A stretch of 64,000 nucleotides of DNA from Muscardinus avellanarius (GCA_963383645.1 OY726560.1:24282300-24346299), one strand, 5' to 3'; counted from the first letter of the stretch, positions 13,290 to 24,822 are shown. The notes: a model not told the origin generated them from the letters alone. Numbers and translations are program-made.

Positions 13290-13695
13290 AGCCTAATATT
13301 CTTCAGGCGTGGGGAATTAATAGAACCCCAAAACCTGAGCAGTTAAACCCCAATGGCTAAAAATCTGTCTTTACAGATCTACATGATAATCTAGGGAGGA
13401 TGGAGCAGGGGGTTGACCTTCATCATTCATGAAAGGAGACACCTCACCACACCTTGCTAGGGGAGGTACCTTACAGGGTAAGGGGAGGTACCTTACAGGG
13501 ACGTTCACTGCATCAGAATTACGTAAACAAGATGGAGGTCATGGGTATAAAAAGTCTGGTCCACGTGCTGTATCTTGGGGGTGGTGACTTGGCCCAGACC
13601 ACACTCCCCCCCCCATGCCATTTTGGCATGGGATTGTAACTATTTTCTGTATTTCTATCTTTTTAATAAACTTCTTTAAATATTCAGAAAAAAAA
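13290..13695 (+). other. Possible LTR or retroposed transcript remnant
   Basis: Contains a TATA-like 'tataaaaag' near 13547, a signal AATAAA at 13665-13670, and an 8-A run at 13688-13695 about 20 bases later. A tandem repeat of 'aggggaggtaccttacaggg' lies around 13461-13500. The layout suits a solo LTR or the tail of a processed transcript. I could not match a family or find matching flanking duplications. Confidence 0.35.
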
Positions 13696-14612
13696 TCCTG
13701 TCTTTATGGAGGAGCCACTGATCCATTGATGCTGGGACCTTAGTCTGGAGAGGGCCACCAGGGAGCTGCTATCTATCTCAGAGGAAAGAGAACAGCAGGC
13801 TGGGCTCTGCTCTGAGAAGGTGCGATGAGGCTGGTGCTGAGTGTTGACTAGGCTGCAAACTGCAAATACTGGGGGAACATGAGTGAACCACTGTTTCCAG
13901 GGTGTAGGAGCATCACTGGACGACACTGATTGGAAGAACGTGGTGCAGAAACTAAAACAAGAAGAACCCTTCTCGTCTATCTAGGCTTGAGGTCTCCCTA
14001 TGGAGCTTCATAACAAGGAGCAGCTAGTAATAAAGACATGTCATTAACACAGTCTCTACCCAGCATCATGACACCAAGGACAAATAAGACACTTGGGAGC
14101 TGGAAGACGACAGCTTAATAAATGGAACAGCCAGGCGAGCCTACTTCCACTAGTGTCTCTTCATTCTCTGCCCTTCTGAAAAAGGATTTTACTCTTGCTC
14201 CTGCTTTAAATCTCCAATGCCTCCTTTTCCATGGTCATATTCAGCTGTTGATGGTGTTTCCTCCTTCACTTAGAAAAGGTAGCAATCAGAAGAGAATGCA
14301 GAATTGCCTCAGCTGTATTGCCATATCTATCCTTCTCCCAGCAGCAATCTGCTCTTGTGGATACTCTCTTCTGTGTATAAATGTTTCCTCTAAGGCCAAG
14401 CTTGATACTTGTGTACTGGATTCCAAGCTTACTTATGCGCACCACTCCAGAATTCTCTACTTTCTCTTAGAATTTGCCAGTGAACACCCAAATAGTCTAT
14501 GAGTGGCTGTATACTTCCCTGTTCTCCTTCAGTTATGTTGGGACTATGTGATTAATTTGGCCAAAGGTGTCCAAGCAGAAATAAGAAGTGTCAGTTTAAA
14601 AGGAACTTTAAA

Positions 14613-14777
14613 GCCAGGTGTTGTGGCACATTCCTGTAATCCCAGTACTTGGGAGGCTGAGACAGGAGGATTGCAGGTTCAAGGCCAGCCTAGGCAATGT
14701 ATATATAGTATGTATGGGGCTGGGATGTAGCTCAGGAGTAGAATAACCTTGGGTTCAATCCCTAGTACCATAAAAGG
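14613..14777 (+). mobile_element. B1-dID-type SINE
   Basis: 'gccaggtgttgtggcaca' to 'caatccctagtaccataaaa'. The end of the left half is replaced by a short AT-rich stretch, so it is internally shortened. Confidence 0.85.
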
Positions 14778-15616
14778 TATTTTAAATGACAAGTGTAAGA
14801 TCAGATAAAAGCCAGTGTTTTCTGTCTTCCGTTGCCACTTAAAGGTATGATTTACAATATGGCAGAGCCTTTCTTGCCATGGATACCAGAATGATTGTGT
14901 GGTGCCAACAGGACTAGTACTTTTATAATTGCAGCCAGATTTCTGAGTTGTAGACTCAGATAAACCAATCTGTTTAACATCTTGTTTGTTCCATAACTCC
15001 TTTGCCTCATGCTAAACTACTAATCCCACTCCACCCCACAAACATGCCCCCTGTAGCTTTTTCCAGCTCTATTCTGAATCTGATCTTCCAGGCCTCACAC
15101 TAACACCCATACCCAGTGTTTGTTGTTGTACAGTGCAGGCACTGTCATCTCAGTAACCTGAGAAGGAAAGGAAAGTGAAATACCTTCCCAAGTTCTAAAA
15201 TTAACGGAAACAAAACAGGACTAGTTTTATGAGTTGATTGAACCAACCTGAGCAATACCTTTATGAAATATATTTTCCAGGTAATAGCAATGCAGGTGTA
15301 TTTACTTCTCAGAGTTAATGTCTAGCACGTGAGTACAAACCTTTCAATTTTTTCCAGGAACCCTAGGGTTTTACAATTTAGTAATTTTGTTAATCCCTCA
15401 TATGAAACACAAGTATTCTGGGTTAATATCAATTTATCTAAAGTGATAGAGTACTCCTTGACACTGGGCTTGACACACAGCTGATCAATAAATATTAAGA
15501 AGTGATTTGAATAAATGAATAAATGAAAAGACTCAGTGCAGGATTAGAGCTTTTCTTCAAAACCTATATATTAAAGTGACTCTATGACAATATATGCTTA
15601 GTAAAAAGGCTTCCAA

Positions 15617-15818
15617 GCCAGGCATGGTGGTCCACACTTGTAATCCCAGCACTTGGAAGGCTAAGAAAGGAGGATCGCACAGGTTCGAAGCCAGCCTTGG
15701 CTACTTATTGAGGCTCTCAGCAACTTAGTGAGACCCTGTTTCCAAATAAAGTATAAAATAGGTCTGGGAGTATAGCCCAGAGGTAGGAAGCCCCTAGATT
15801 CCACCCCAGTACCAAACA

Positions 15819-15862
<44 letters not shown>
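15617..15862 (+). mobile_element. Dimeric SINE, 'tctgggag' subtype, with (CA)n tail
   Basis: 'gccaggcatggtggtcca' to 'ccaccccagtaccaaa', then a (CA)n tail at about 15817-15862. The right half reads 'ggtctgggagtatagcccag' rather than the common 'gggctggggtatagctc' form. Confidence 0.9.
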
Positions 15863-15866
<4 letters not shown>

Positions 15867-15936
15867 CTACATATATATATATTTCTAAAATTGAGGTATA
15901 AGGGACAAATTCTAGGGCATTTAAAAATCACCTGAA

Positions 15937-16160
15937 GGCTGAGACAGGAGGATCGCACAGGTTCAAAGCCAGCCTCAGTTACTTATTGAGGCTCTCAGCA
16001 ATTTAGTGAGACCTTGTTTCCAAATAAAATTTAAAATAGGTCTGGGAGTATAGCCCTGAGGTAGAAAGCCTCTGGGTTCCACCTCCAGTACCGCCAAAAA
16101 AAAAAAAATAATAATAATAATAACAATAATAACAATAATAACAATAGTAAAAATAAAAAT
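15937..16160 (+). mobile_element. 5'-truncated dimeric SINE, 'tctgggag' subtype
   Basis: Starts inside the left half at 'ggctgagacaggaggatcgc' and ends at 'ctccagtaccgcc', with an A run and an (AAT)n/(AAC)n tail to 16160. Lies 75 bp from another copy of the same subtype. Confidence 0.9.
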
Positions 16161-18478
16161 CACCTGATGAAGAGGAAGTATAGGAAGAGGAGAAAGGGAG
16201 AGAAAGAAGAAATAGTGATAGGTCCTGATTAGCTGTGTTCCGTCACAGTGCATCCCTAAGAACTTTCTTTTAAGCAACATGAAAGAGTATCTAATATAAA
16301 ATCCTGAGAAATCTTCTTCATGGCTTTAAGTGTATAAAGTATTGGGGGATGCGTGGATAGGGAGTCCACTTCTTGCTTACCAGTTTCTGATCCAGGGAAA
16401 TCTGAACTATCCTTCCTCTATCCAGACTCACACAAGGTGCTAAACTCTTTAAGAAGGTGGAAAGAAAAAGAAGGCTTCATCTTTCAGGGCCATTAATTAT
16501 TCATAGAAAGAGTTGCTCTAAAGACGCACCACCCAGGGAATTCATAGTTCTCCAGTTGCAAACTTTTGCCACAGAGGTAATTTGGGAGTGTAAAATTGGA
16601 TACTAACAAATTCTTCTGTGTCCATTCCATGTTCATGCCAAATTAAATCACTTCTTCATCTGCCAAAGGTGGGAGTGGAGAATGGAAAAGAAACAGAGAA
16701 TTGGTTTATTCAACCCTTACTAATTTCCATCAGAGGTGCACTTTAACTTCAAATGAGACCCCAAATTCACATCTGATCCTAAATCCATTGTACAGGTTAA
16801 CTCACCATGGCTGAACAATATCTTGTTTAGCCAGTCCTTTCTTCTTCTGCAAAACCCCCAAACACTCCTAAACTCCACAGATCTAGCATTTGACAGTGCC
16901 ATTGGACTACATATAACAACCATATGGTTTTAGTGGCTGTGAAGGGGACAATTATGTTTTTAGTAAATGGGTACTCCTTTGAAGAAAGGAAATAGAGGGC
17001 AATTATATTGTTGCATTGTTTTTAGGAGTTTACTGACACACCTGAAAGAGGTGTCATTAAGCTTCAATCTCTCAACACTTCCTGGCCTTATGGTTGAACA
17101 AGCATAAGGTTGTTTTTTTATGACTGTCAAAGACCAGCACTGCCTCTGACCCCTCAGCACTCTCCCCCATTGGCATTTCAGGCCCATGACCAGGACGACT
17201 ACAAATTATTCTTAGATCATCTTCCATTGCCCCTAGTCCAATCTGCTCCCCAAATAAATTATTTCCTTCAATAAAACATTAAGAGTGGCAGATATATTTT
17301 TATGTGGTCCTCACGGATGTTATGGGAAACATTTTTCTGCCATGATTTTGGTGATAAAAAAAATTACAAAGTGACCTGAACTCTCTTTTTCTTGATTTTA
17401 TTCTAAACAACATACATTAACATTTTAAAATAGAATTTAAACAGGTGCCCAGCAACAGAATGACAAACATGAAGTGTGAAATTCGAAAGTTAGGAAACTG
17501 AACCACATATGGTCACCTTCTTCTTCTTTATTTTTTTAATGTCCGCCTGCACTGGGCTGTTAAGTGGCCTCATCACTGTCAAGCCAAGCAAGACTTGTAA
17601 AACTTGGAAATCGGTTAGTCAAAGACAACATTTGCTTGGTGCCTTTAACGATTTCTGTAATTAGTCACTTAAACAGATTGCCCTGTGATCCAAAACAGGA
17701 TTACAGGGAGATGAGCTGAAAAAAAAAAATCATTTCCTGAAGGCACTTTAGAACTAAGGGTAGAAAATGAGGCTTGTCCCTGTGCAGGGTTCTCTGGATC
17801 ATATTTCATTGGATGGGGATGAGGTAGGAGAGCAACATTCTCTAGGAATCTATAAAAGATGTGAGACTGGGAGCATGAGTTTTTCTTTTTGACACCTGAG
17901 TGCCAAAGGTCTTTGTTATTGGCTCACAAAACTTTATATACCTTAAGTGATAGAAATTTGCCATTGGCAATTTAGAAACCAGGAGAAGAAACTACACCTT
18001 TATAGAGCAGAATTGAGGCTATGTGGGAGAGAGATGGAGAGAAAGAAAAAAAGAGGAGAATAGAAGAGAGAAGAGAAAAAGCCAACATAAAGATATTTCA
18101 CAAGAATCACTTAAGACCTGGGAGATCTCTCACTTTGCTTTCATTGAACTGGACAGTTGTACTTTTGTTACTAAGTGTTCTTTCCGTGACTAATTTGGCT
18201 TTTACTTCAAAGATAAAAGCAGAAATTTTCTGACTCTCAGAAAGGACTGGACTATTTTAATTAATCCGTGACTCCCTCACCAGCGAATGGTCTCTCAGTG
18301 AATGCCTTTATCTCAGCAAGTCTCAGTTGTTCCATTCTAGAGAAAAAGCTGTTTAATTCTCACCAATAATTTTGCCACTGTCTTGTGGGAGCAGTGTTGA
18401 TCACTGAAGAGCTTGTAGAAGTTGACATGATTTAAAACTCTGAGTTCCCATACACACATACTCACTTTCACATCTAAT
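16161..18478. other. Repeat-poor intergenic stretch
   Basis: No repeat family was recognised over about 2.3 kb. The part at 17380-17900 has motifs such as 'gttaagtggcctc' (NK-type), 'acaacatttgcttggt' and 'gtaattagtcacttaa'. These are suggestive only. No gene was seen. Confidence 0.35.
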
Positions 18479-18695
18479 AATAAATAACAGTTAATGTGTA
18501 TTGAGTGCCGAGTACATGCTATACACAGAACTAACCCCTGTAAGTGTCATAATTTATTGAATACTCATATGCCTGAATAGGGAGGTTTTACTGCTCAGGA
18601 AATGGAGGACCAGAGCATTTAAGTAACTAGCTTGAGGTCACAGAGCTAATAAAGAGAAGAGCTAAAATTCACACTCAGGCAATCTAACTTCAGGA
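18478..18695 (+). repeat. MIR fragment
   Basis: 'attgagtgccgagtacatgc', then 'gaggttttactgctcaggaa', 'agtaactagcttgaggtcac' and 'agagctaata' follow the MIR order. Confidence 0.75.
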
Positions 18696-18699
18696 CTGA

Positions 18700-20830
18700 T
18701 GCTCAATGTGCAAACATTCTCTCCTTCATGCCCTTCAGAATCCCCATTTCCCATCTGTAACCAAACATATGGAACACATAAATTTATTTTATGGCCCCTA
18801 ATATCACTGTAGAGCCCTGGACAAATCTTAACTGGGTGATGGAGAAACATATTAAGGATGGAGGGTAGTGATGACGCTGACCTGATTACAGTTCTCAGAA
18901 GAATGAGATGAGTTGCCTTGGAAGACAGTAAAGGTCATTACTATTTTGTTAGCTGAGAGAATACAATACATCCAAGTAAAAAAAAAAAAATCAGCTGTAC
19001 TATTCCACTAACTTCTGTGGTCATGCCAAGGAAGGGGAAAGAGGAAATCAGAACTTCAAAACTGATGGGTGGTACATAAAGTCCCTTGACAGCATCTGAT
19101 TTTCTCCATCTTAAATCCTCACTGTAGAGAATGTTACATTTTACCATCTAGACCATTCGACCCAGACAACTAAAGCAGAATTTTGATATATAGCTAGAAG
19201 TCATGCGTTAATTCCTTTAGTTGATATACCAAGCTCCCTCCTTTATGATTACCTGACAGTGCATCCCTGACATAAAATCAAAGCTAAGCTTTTTAAGAGG
19301 ATGTAAAAGCAAGCAATCACACTAGAACTCATGAGCTTTCCAGGTCGTCTGGTCTTCAAGGCCTTGTCCTGCAGAAAAACAGGAAAATGCAGAATATTTT
19401 GGTGGCCCTTTTGAGAGAAGAAGTAATTTGACATGAGCCGTACCTCCCTCCCTCCCTCCTTCTCTCCCTTCCTTCCAGGCAGAGAGCCAGGTGTAGTGGG
19501 AGACAGCAGGGTCCTCTGTTTCTCTAATCCTGATTTCCTAAGCGTGCTCACTGAGGTGGGGGACAAGCCTATTTGTCTCCACTGAGCAGAGCCAGCCATC
19601 AGCAGAATGCTAAGTAGCTATTTCCACAGCACTGATTGATTAGCCGAGGTGGCACAGATGTGACCTCCTCCGTCAAAGGCAATGTTTTCTTGACCCTCAA
19701 AATTTTAGAAAAATACAAATCTAAATGAAAAATAAAGATGAGGCCCACCTGTAGCTGCAGAGTCACTGCTTCAGTGATTATTCATGACTGCAAGATGTCC
19801 AGCATCCTGCTAGATGCTGACAGTGACATAAAAATAATTTTAGACATGACTCCATAAAGTCACAAAAATCACAGTTAATAAATCATAAGTATGAGAATTT
19901 CCTTTGCTACATGTATTTTGCTTTGTAAATTAAAAACTAACATATGCATTAAGTATGCTTTGCGCACTGTCTTCCCTTTCTGTAGAATGCCCTGCTTTCT
20001 GCCTATGGAGAGAACCTTCAGCAGGGTTGTCACTTCAGTGACATGATGGCACACTCGATGATCCTCATCGATTTCCCTCTATACCCCACCACATCCTTGC
20101 AGTTCAACATGCTACTGAAATTATCTGGGTATGTGTTCAACTCTGCTCCCCAGGGACCTCATGTGGTTGGTTTTCTTCAAAACTCTGTTCTTTAGAATCA
20201 TCTCTGGATAATCAGCACAGTACAGAAGTTGAGTTTCCAAGCTCAAATCCCTGACTTGGGGTTTCCCAGGCATTGGCCTGTACATTTTTATATTAATTTA
20301 TTCTTCACAGGTGGTATGAGTTATACCCAGGGCTTGGGAATATTCACTGCCTCACTCCTCTTTAGCGCTCCAATGTCAATGACAGCGCATAGCATAAAGC
20401 AGGTGGTCAGCTCATGCCTGTGAACTGGATGAATTGATCACATCTGTTTCCTTCCTATTTGCAGGTTAATTAGAGTGGCACCAACTTGGGAGGTTAACTC
20501 ACATGTTTTTGTATGCTCTTTTTGAAGATCTCTAAGTTTTCTACAAAACATTCTTTGGTGGTTCCCAAGGTTTAATGGCACTCTGGTAAGTGAAAACATT
20601 TTCTTTTGAATAGTGACTCTGATATTTAAATAACATGTTAACAACCTATTGATACACAGGATAGAATTATAAAAATGGGAGGGATGTCTGGCCAAATGCA
20701 ACAAAGGAATATGGATTAATTTTAAAAGACTTTCTCTATAGTCATGCATATGTCCAAATTTAACTAGGACCATGCTCAAGGAATGATCTATTCATTTCTA
20801 TTCATACATATGTAAATATATGTACTATTT
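18700..20830. other. Intergenic stretch with no recognised gene
   Basis: Contains a 12-A run near 18979, a (CCCT)n-like patch at 19443-19472 and otherwise unassigned sequence. No exon was supported. Confidence 0.4.
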
Positions 20831-20849
20831 TATATGTTATATATCTATT

Positions 20850-21024
20850 ATAACATTATCCATCTATTTATCTATCTATATAAATGAGAGAAAACATATG
20901 GCCCTTGAGGTACTGCAATTGGTATTATTTAGCATAACATTCTCTAGTTCCACCCATTTTCCTGCAAATGACATAATTTTGTTCTCCATTATAATAGCTG
21001 AGTAAAATCCCATCTACTCTAAGG

Positions 21025-21072
<48 letters not shown>

Positions 21073-21080
21073 TGTAGATA

Positions 21081-21120
<40 letters not shown>

Positions 21121-21560
21121 GCTTTTATGTCTCACTGTAATCATACATCATAGTGAGGTTCAAAGTGATACAAACACACATGCACACAGCACTGCTTTCC
21201 TCTAGATCGGTCCCACTCCCCTACTCCCATACATGCTAGTGAGATGAGTAGCAATGCCTTCATATATGGACACAACATTACTCGAACTGTTTCTTCCATC
21301 AGCTCTTTTCTCCCCTTCTCATCTCCTCTCTTTATCCCCTCCCACCACTCTACTAGTCTCCGCATTTATCCAAAGTCTCTTTCACTCTTATTTTCTCTCC
21401 AGCTTCCACTTACGAGAGAAAATACACAATCCTCGATGTTCTGTGACTGGTCTCAGCATAGTATTCTCTAGTTCCATCAATTTTCCTGAAAAGACATAAT
21501 TTTGTTCTTCATTATAGCTGAGTAAAATTCCATCTACTCTAAGGTCTATGACCAAATTTC
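20850..21560 (-). mobile_element. L1 3'-end sequence with an internal duplicate around an (AT)n array
   Basis: Two diverged copies of one L1 ORF2-end segment, each ending 'ccatctactctaaggtc', lie at about 20925-21027 and 21453-21547. Between them are an (AT)n array and an L1 3' UTR reading 'taatcatacatcatagtgag'. Either one L1 inserted into another or the region duplicated. Confidence 0.65.
21028..21119. repeat. (AT)n array in two blocks
   Basis: AT runs at 21028-21068 and 21085-21119 are split by a 16-base spacer. Confidence 0.95.
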
Positions 21561-21779
21561 TAACCACTTGGTGGGCATTTCAACATATTGAAAATGTAAC
21601 TTCTCTTTCCTCCTTCAAACAGTTCTTGTTTCTTGTTAGAGGCAAGGGGTGAGGTTACAGAGTAATGGGAGAGTCTCCTAAAGTTAAGGATTCAGAATAG
21701 CAGAATCCCATCTTGCCATTTGCCCTTCTTTTGTGGAGTAGAAGCCCCACAAAAAAATAACAATAAAATACAAATCAAA

Positions 21780-21790
21780 ATGCCACTTGA
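21780..21790. repeat. Left target-site duplication of the composite element
   Basis: 'atgccacttga' is repeated exactly at 24466-24476, bracketing the whole composite element. Confidence 0.75.
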
Positions 21791-22200
21791 GAGACCCCTG
21801 GAGAAACCGGGGCCCGGTTGCAAGGCCCTGGGCCCCGGGTGGAGGTCAGGCAGGGCACGCCGGACCCTGGAAGAGCCGGGGCTCGGGTCGCAGGACTCTG
21901 GGCCCCGGGCAGGATCACGTGGAGTATGCCAGACCCCTGGAGAAACCGGGGACCAAGGTCCGGGGCCTTGCGACCAGTACTAACTGGGCCCCGGGCGGGG
22001 GTCAGGTGGGGCACACTGGACCCCAGAAGAGCTGGGGCTTGGATCATAGGACTCTGGGCCCTGGGCAGGATCACGTGGAGTATGCCAGATCCCTGGAGAA
22101 ACCAGGGCCTGGTCTCAAGGCCCTGGGCCCTGGGAGGGGGTCAGGAGGGGCACGCCGAACCCCTGGGGAAACCGGACCCAGGTCACAGTGCTACTGAGTG
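21791..22200 (+). repeat. GC-rich tandem monomers (about 140-157 bp, 3 copies)
   Basis: Three units each begin near 'gacccctggagaaacc' (21793, 21931, 22087 areas). The first two end in 'ggatcacgtggagtatgcc'. Each unit has two related halves with 'ctgggcccygggcagg'. The GC-rich, CpG-bearing tandem layout resembles the promoter monomers of rodent L1 5' UTRs, but no known family was matched. Confidence 0.8.
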
Positions 22201-22289
22201 CCTGATCCCACAACCTCCTCAAACCACACATACTGTCTTCTCATATTAAAAAAAAAAAAAAGGAAAAGGAAAAGAAAAAAGAAAAATAT

Positions 22290-22808
22290 TGGAGAGGGGT
22301 CAAGAAGGCTGAGTCAGATGCCAAGATACTGGAGATGCAGACAAAACTTATCCAAATGAACTGGAACTTTTGGAAAAATTCCCCATGAAGGAGGACTGCT
22401 TCTTCTCTACATTCTTAAGAATCTTGGACATCACCTGTAAGGAGAGAGTTTAGCGGAGACCTAGGAGGAAGGCAGTGTTGGAAGCAGTCTCTGCAATGGC
22501 GGTGGAGACTTGTATTCAGGAGAGGCAGAAATCGGATCCTACCAACCTTATTTTTTGGAGAAATTACACCAAACGTCGAATGCTACCATCGCACATGCTT
22601 AGAAACACTGGACAACATTCAGAGTAGAAAAAGAGCTTGGGAAAGATTTGAAATGGTGGAGGCAGTGGCAATGGCAGGTACTCAGGGAAGGCAGAGATCT
22701 GATCCATTACACCTGGAACTTTTGAAGTAATAACCCCAGAGGCAGAATGCTACCACCACTCACCCTCGAGAACGTGGGACAAATGGCTGGGCGAAGAGGG
22801 TGCTCAGA
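22290..22808 (+). other. Middle block of the composite element with an imperfect internal repeat
   Basis: Two diverged halves share the order 'gcaatggc', 'ggcagaaatcggatcc' or 'ggcagagatctgatcc', 'gaatgctaccatcgcac' or 'gaatgctaccaccactc', then 'acactggacaaca' or 'acgtgggacaaat'. No coding sense was seen and no family recognised. Confidence 0.6.
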
Positions 22809-22812
22809 ATGG

Positions 22813-24085
22813 AGCCTGCCGAGGGGTGAGGCCAGCGATGGAGACAGAAAAGCCAGGATTGGCAAGGCCGGTGCTGGGGCCTCCGAGGCTGGGATTGGAG
22901 CCTGCTGAGGAGTTAGGCCGGTGCTGGGGCCAGCGGCCGGCATTGGAGCCTGCCATGAGGCAAGGCCACTACTGGGGCCTCTGAGGCCAGGATCAAAGAC
23001 TGCCGAGGGGTAAGGCCAGTGACAGGGCCAGTGAGGCCGGGATCGGAGCCTGCCGTGAGGCATGGCCACTACTAAGGCTTCCAAGGCTGGCATCGGAGAC
23101 TGCTGAGAGGGTAGGCTGTTGCCAGGGCCAGCGAGGCCAGGATCAGAGCCTGCCATGAGGCAAAGCCGGTGCTGGGGCCTCCGAGGCCAGGATCGGAGCC
23201 TGCCAAAGGATTAGGCTAGTGCGGGGGTAAGCAAGGTTGGGATTGGAGCCTGTTGTGAGGCAAGGCCGGGCTGGGGCCTCTGAGGCTGGGATTGGAGCCT
23301 GCTGAGTGGTAGGCCGGTACTGGGGCCAGTGAGGCTGGGATCAGAGTCTGCCGAGAGGCAAGGCCGGTGCTGGGGCCCTCGAGGCCTGGATTGGAGCCTG
23401 CCGAGAGGTAAAGCTGGTGTTGGGGCCAACGAGGCCAGGATTAGAGCCTACCCTGAGGCATGGCCACTACTTAGGCCTCTGAAGCCAGGATCAGAGCCTG
23501 CTGAGAGGGTAGGCCAGTGCCAGGGTCAGCGAGTCCGGGAATGGAGCCTGCTGTGAAGCAAGGCCGGTGCTGGGCCTCCGAGGCTGGGATTGGAGCCTGC
23601 CAAGGGATAGGCCAGTGCTGGGGCCTCCGAGGCCAGGATTGGAACCTGCCAAGGGGTAGGCCGGTGATGCGGCCAACAAGGTCAGAATCGGAGCCTGCCT
23701 TAAGGCAAGGCCGCTACTGGGGCCTCCGAGGCCGAGATTGGAGCCTGCTGAGGGGTTAGGCTGGTACCGGGGCCAGCAAGGTTGGGATCGGAACCTGCTG
23801 TGAGGCAAGGCTGGTTCTGGGGCCTCCAAGGCCAGGATAGGAGTCTGTCTAGGGGTTAAGCTGGTGCCAGGGTCAGCGAGGCTGGGACAGAGCCTGCCTT
23901 GAGGCTAGGCCAGTGCTGGGGCCACCGAGGCCGGGATTGGAGCCAGCCGAGGGGTTAGGCCGGTGTGGGGGCCAGCGAGGCCAGAATCGGGGCCTCCAAT
24001 GAGGCAAGGCCGCTGCTTGAGCCAGCAAGGTCTGGATCAGTCCATCGGGTAGCTAGGCCACTACTGGGGCCGTCAAGAGTGGGAT
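22813..24085 (+). repeat. VNTR, about 25 units of about 50 bp with a two-type alternating pattern
   Basis: Units start near 'gagcctgcc'. Type A continues 'tgaggcaaggccggtgctgg' and 'ggcctccgaggc'; type B continues 'gaggggttaggccggtgc' and 'ggccagcgaggc'. A and B mostly alternate, giving a higher-order period of about 100 bp. The ends are more diverged than the centre. Confidence 0.92.
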
Positions 24086-24097
24086 TGGTACTGCAAT

Positions 24098-24465
24098 GCG
24101 GCATGCACAGAGCAGTATCACAGAAAATAAAAACCAGATGCTTCCCCTAATCAGCAATAACTAGAAGGAAAGGGGTAACAGGAAGAGGTCGAGGTATAGA
24201 AAGGGCCCTATAGTGAAGCAACTAAGGTGACCAATCAGAGGGTATGGAATAGGGGAAGATGGAGCCTCCTTAAAACTCAGGAGGTACATAAACATATGTA
24301 TCAAAGTTAATCACCAAACAAGCATGGGATTGAGGGAGGGGGAGGGAATGGGATGGGGAGTGGATGAGGGCTAATTGGATGATGTGTGCTTGTATATCCT
24401 CTCAAGTCTTGTATTCCAATGTGATGTATGATTACAATGCACCAATAAAAATAAATTTTAAAAAC
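24098..24465 (+). mobile_element. L1 3' UTR ending the composite element
   Basis: Aligns through its length with the L1 end at 32.0-32.36 kb: 'ccagatgcttcccctaat', 'ggggtaacaggaagagg', a G-rich patch near 24335-24365, and the end 'tacaatgcaccaataaaaat'. Confidence 0.88.
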
Positions 24466-24476
24466 ATGCCACTTGA
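24466..24476. repeat. Right target-site duplication of the composite element
   Basis: Exact copy of the 11 bases at 21780-21790, right after the A-rich tail. Confidence 0.75.
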
Positions 24477-24598
24477 TTAATATCTGACTCGAGATCCTAT
24501 AATACAGTGAAGTATTTCATGGTTTGGAAGAAATTGCTGGGGCTGGAGGGTTAATGGGAGCTGCCCATTTCTTTTCCACGATTTAAACCTCACACTGG

Positions 24599-24783
24599 CC
24601 AGGCATGGTGGTGCACACTTGTAATCCCCACGCTTGGGAGGCAGAGACAGGAGGATCGTGCATGTTCGAAGCCAGCCGCGCGTGCTGGCTTAGGTGACCC
24701 TGCTTCCAAATAAAAATGTAAAAATAGGTCTGGGAGTGTAGCCCGGAGGTGGAAGGGCTTCCAGGAACCCCAGTGCCACCAAA

Positions 24784-24822
<39 letters not shown>

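Larger units (their letters stand above)
1..21779. other. Intergenic region 3' of SLC30A8
   Basis: No exon-like reading frame with splice sites or family similarity was found on either strand. The stretch holds old L1, MaLR, MIR, L2 and SINE copies and microsatellites, listed separately. By human gene order (established knowledge) this side of SLC30A8 faces the long gap toward MED30. Short open frames here are chance frames or repeat-derived. Confidence 0.7.
21791..24465 (+). mobile_element. Composite VNTR retroelement with an L1 3' end (SVA-like plan)
   Basis: In order: GC-rich tandem monomers (21791-22200), a short linker with an A-rich run (22247-22289), a block without recognised similarity (22290-22808), a VNTR of about 25 units of about 50 bp (22813-24085), and an L1 3' UTR ending 'acaatgcaccaataaaaata' with an A-rich tail (24098-24465). 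An exact 11-bp target-site duplication flanks it. No ORF1 or ORF2 sequence is present. The duplication, A-tail and L1 end indicate insertion by L1 machinery (established mechanism). It is either a non-autonomous composite family or an L1 whose repeat-rich 5' UTR was joined to its 3' UTR by a large internal deletion. Only one copy is in the window, so this cannot be settled. The open frames across it are by-products of GC-rich repeats. Confidence 0.7.

Noticed and set aside
14122..14502. 126-residue open frame in the intergenic part
   Set aside because: No splice sites, codon pattern or family similarity; a chance frame.
21720..22249. Overlapping long open frames in GC-rich sequence
   Set aside because: They read across tandem monomers in several frames on both strands. 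The sequence has no stop codons because of GC-rich repetition, not because of coding selection.
22707..23829. Open frames of 72-149 residues rich in proline, alanine and serine on the minus strand
   Set aside because: They are translations of the VNTR and change with unit phase; no start context, splice signal or family match.
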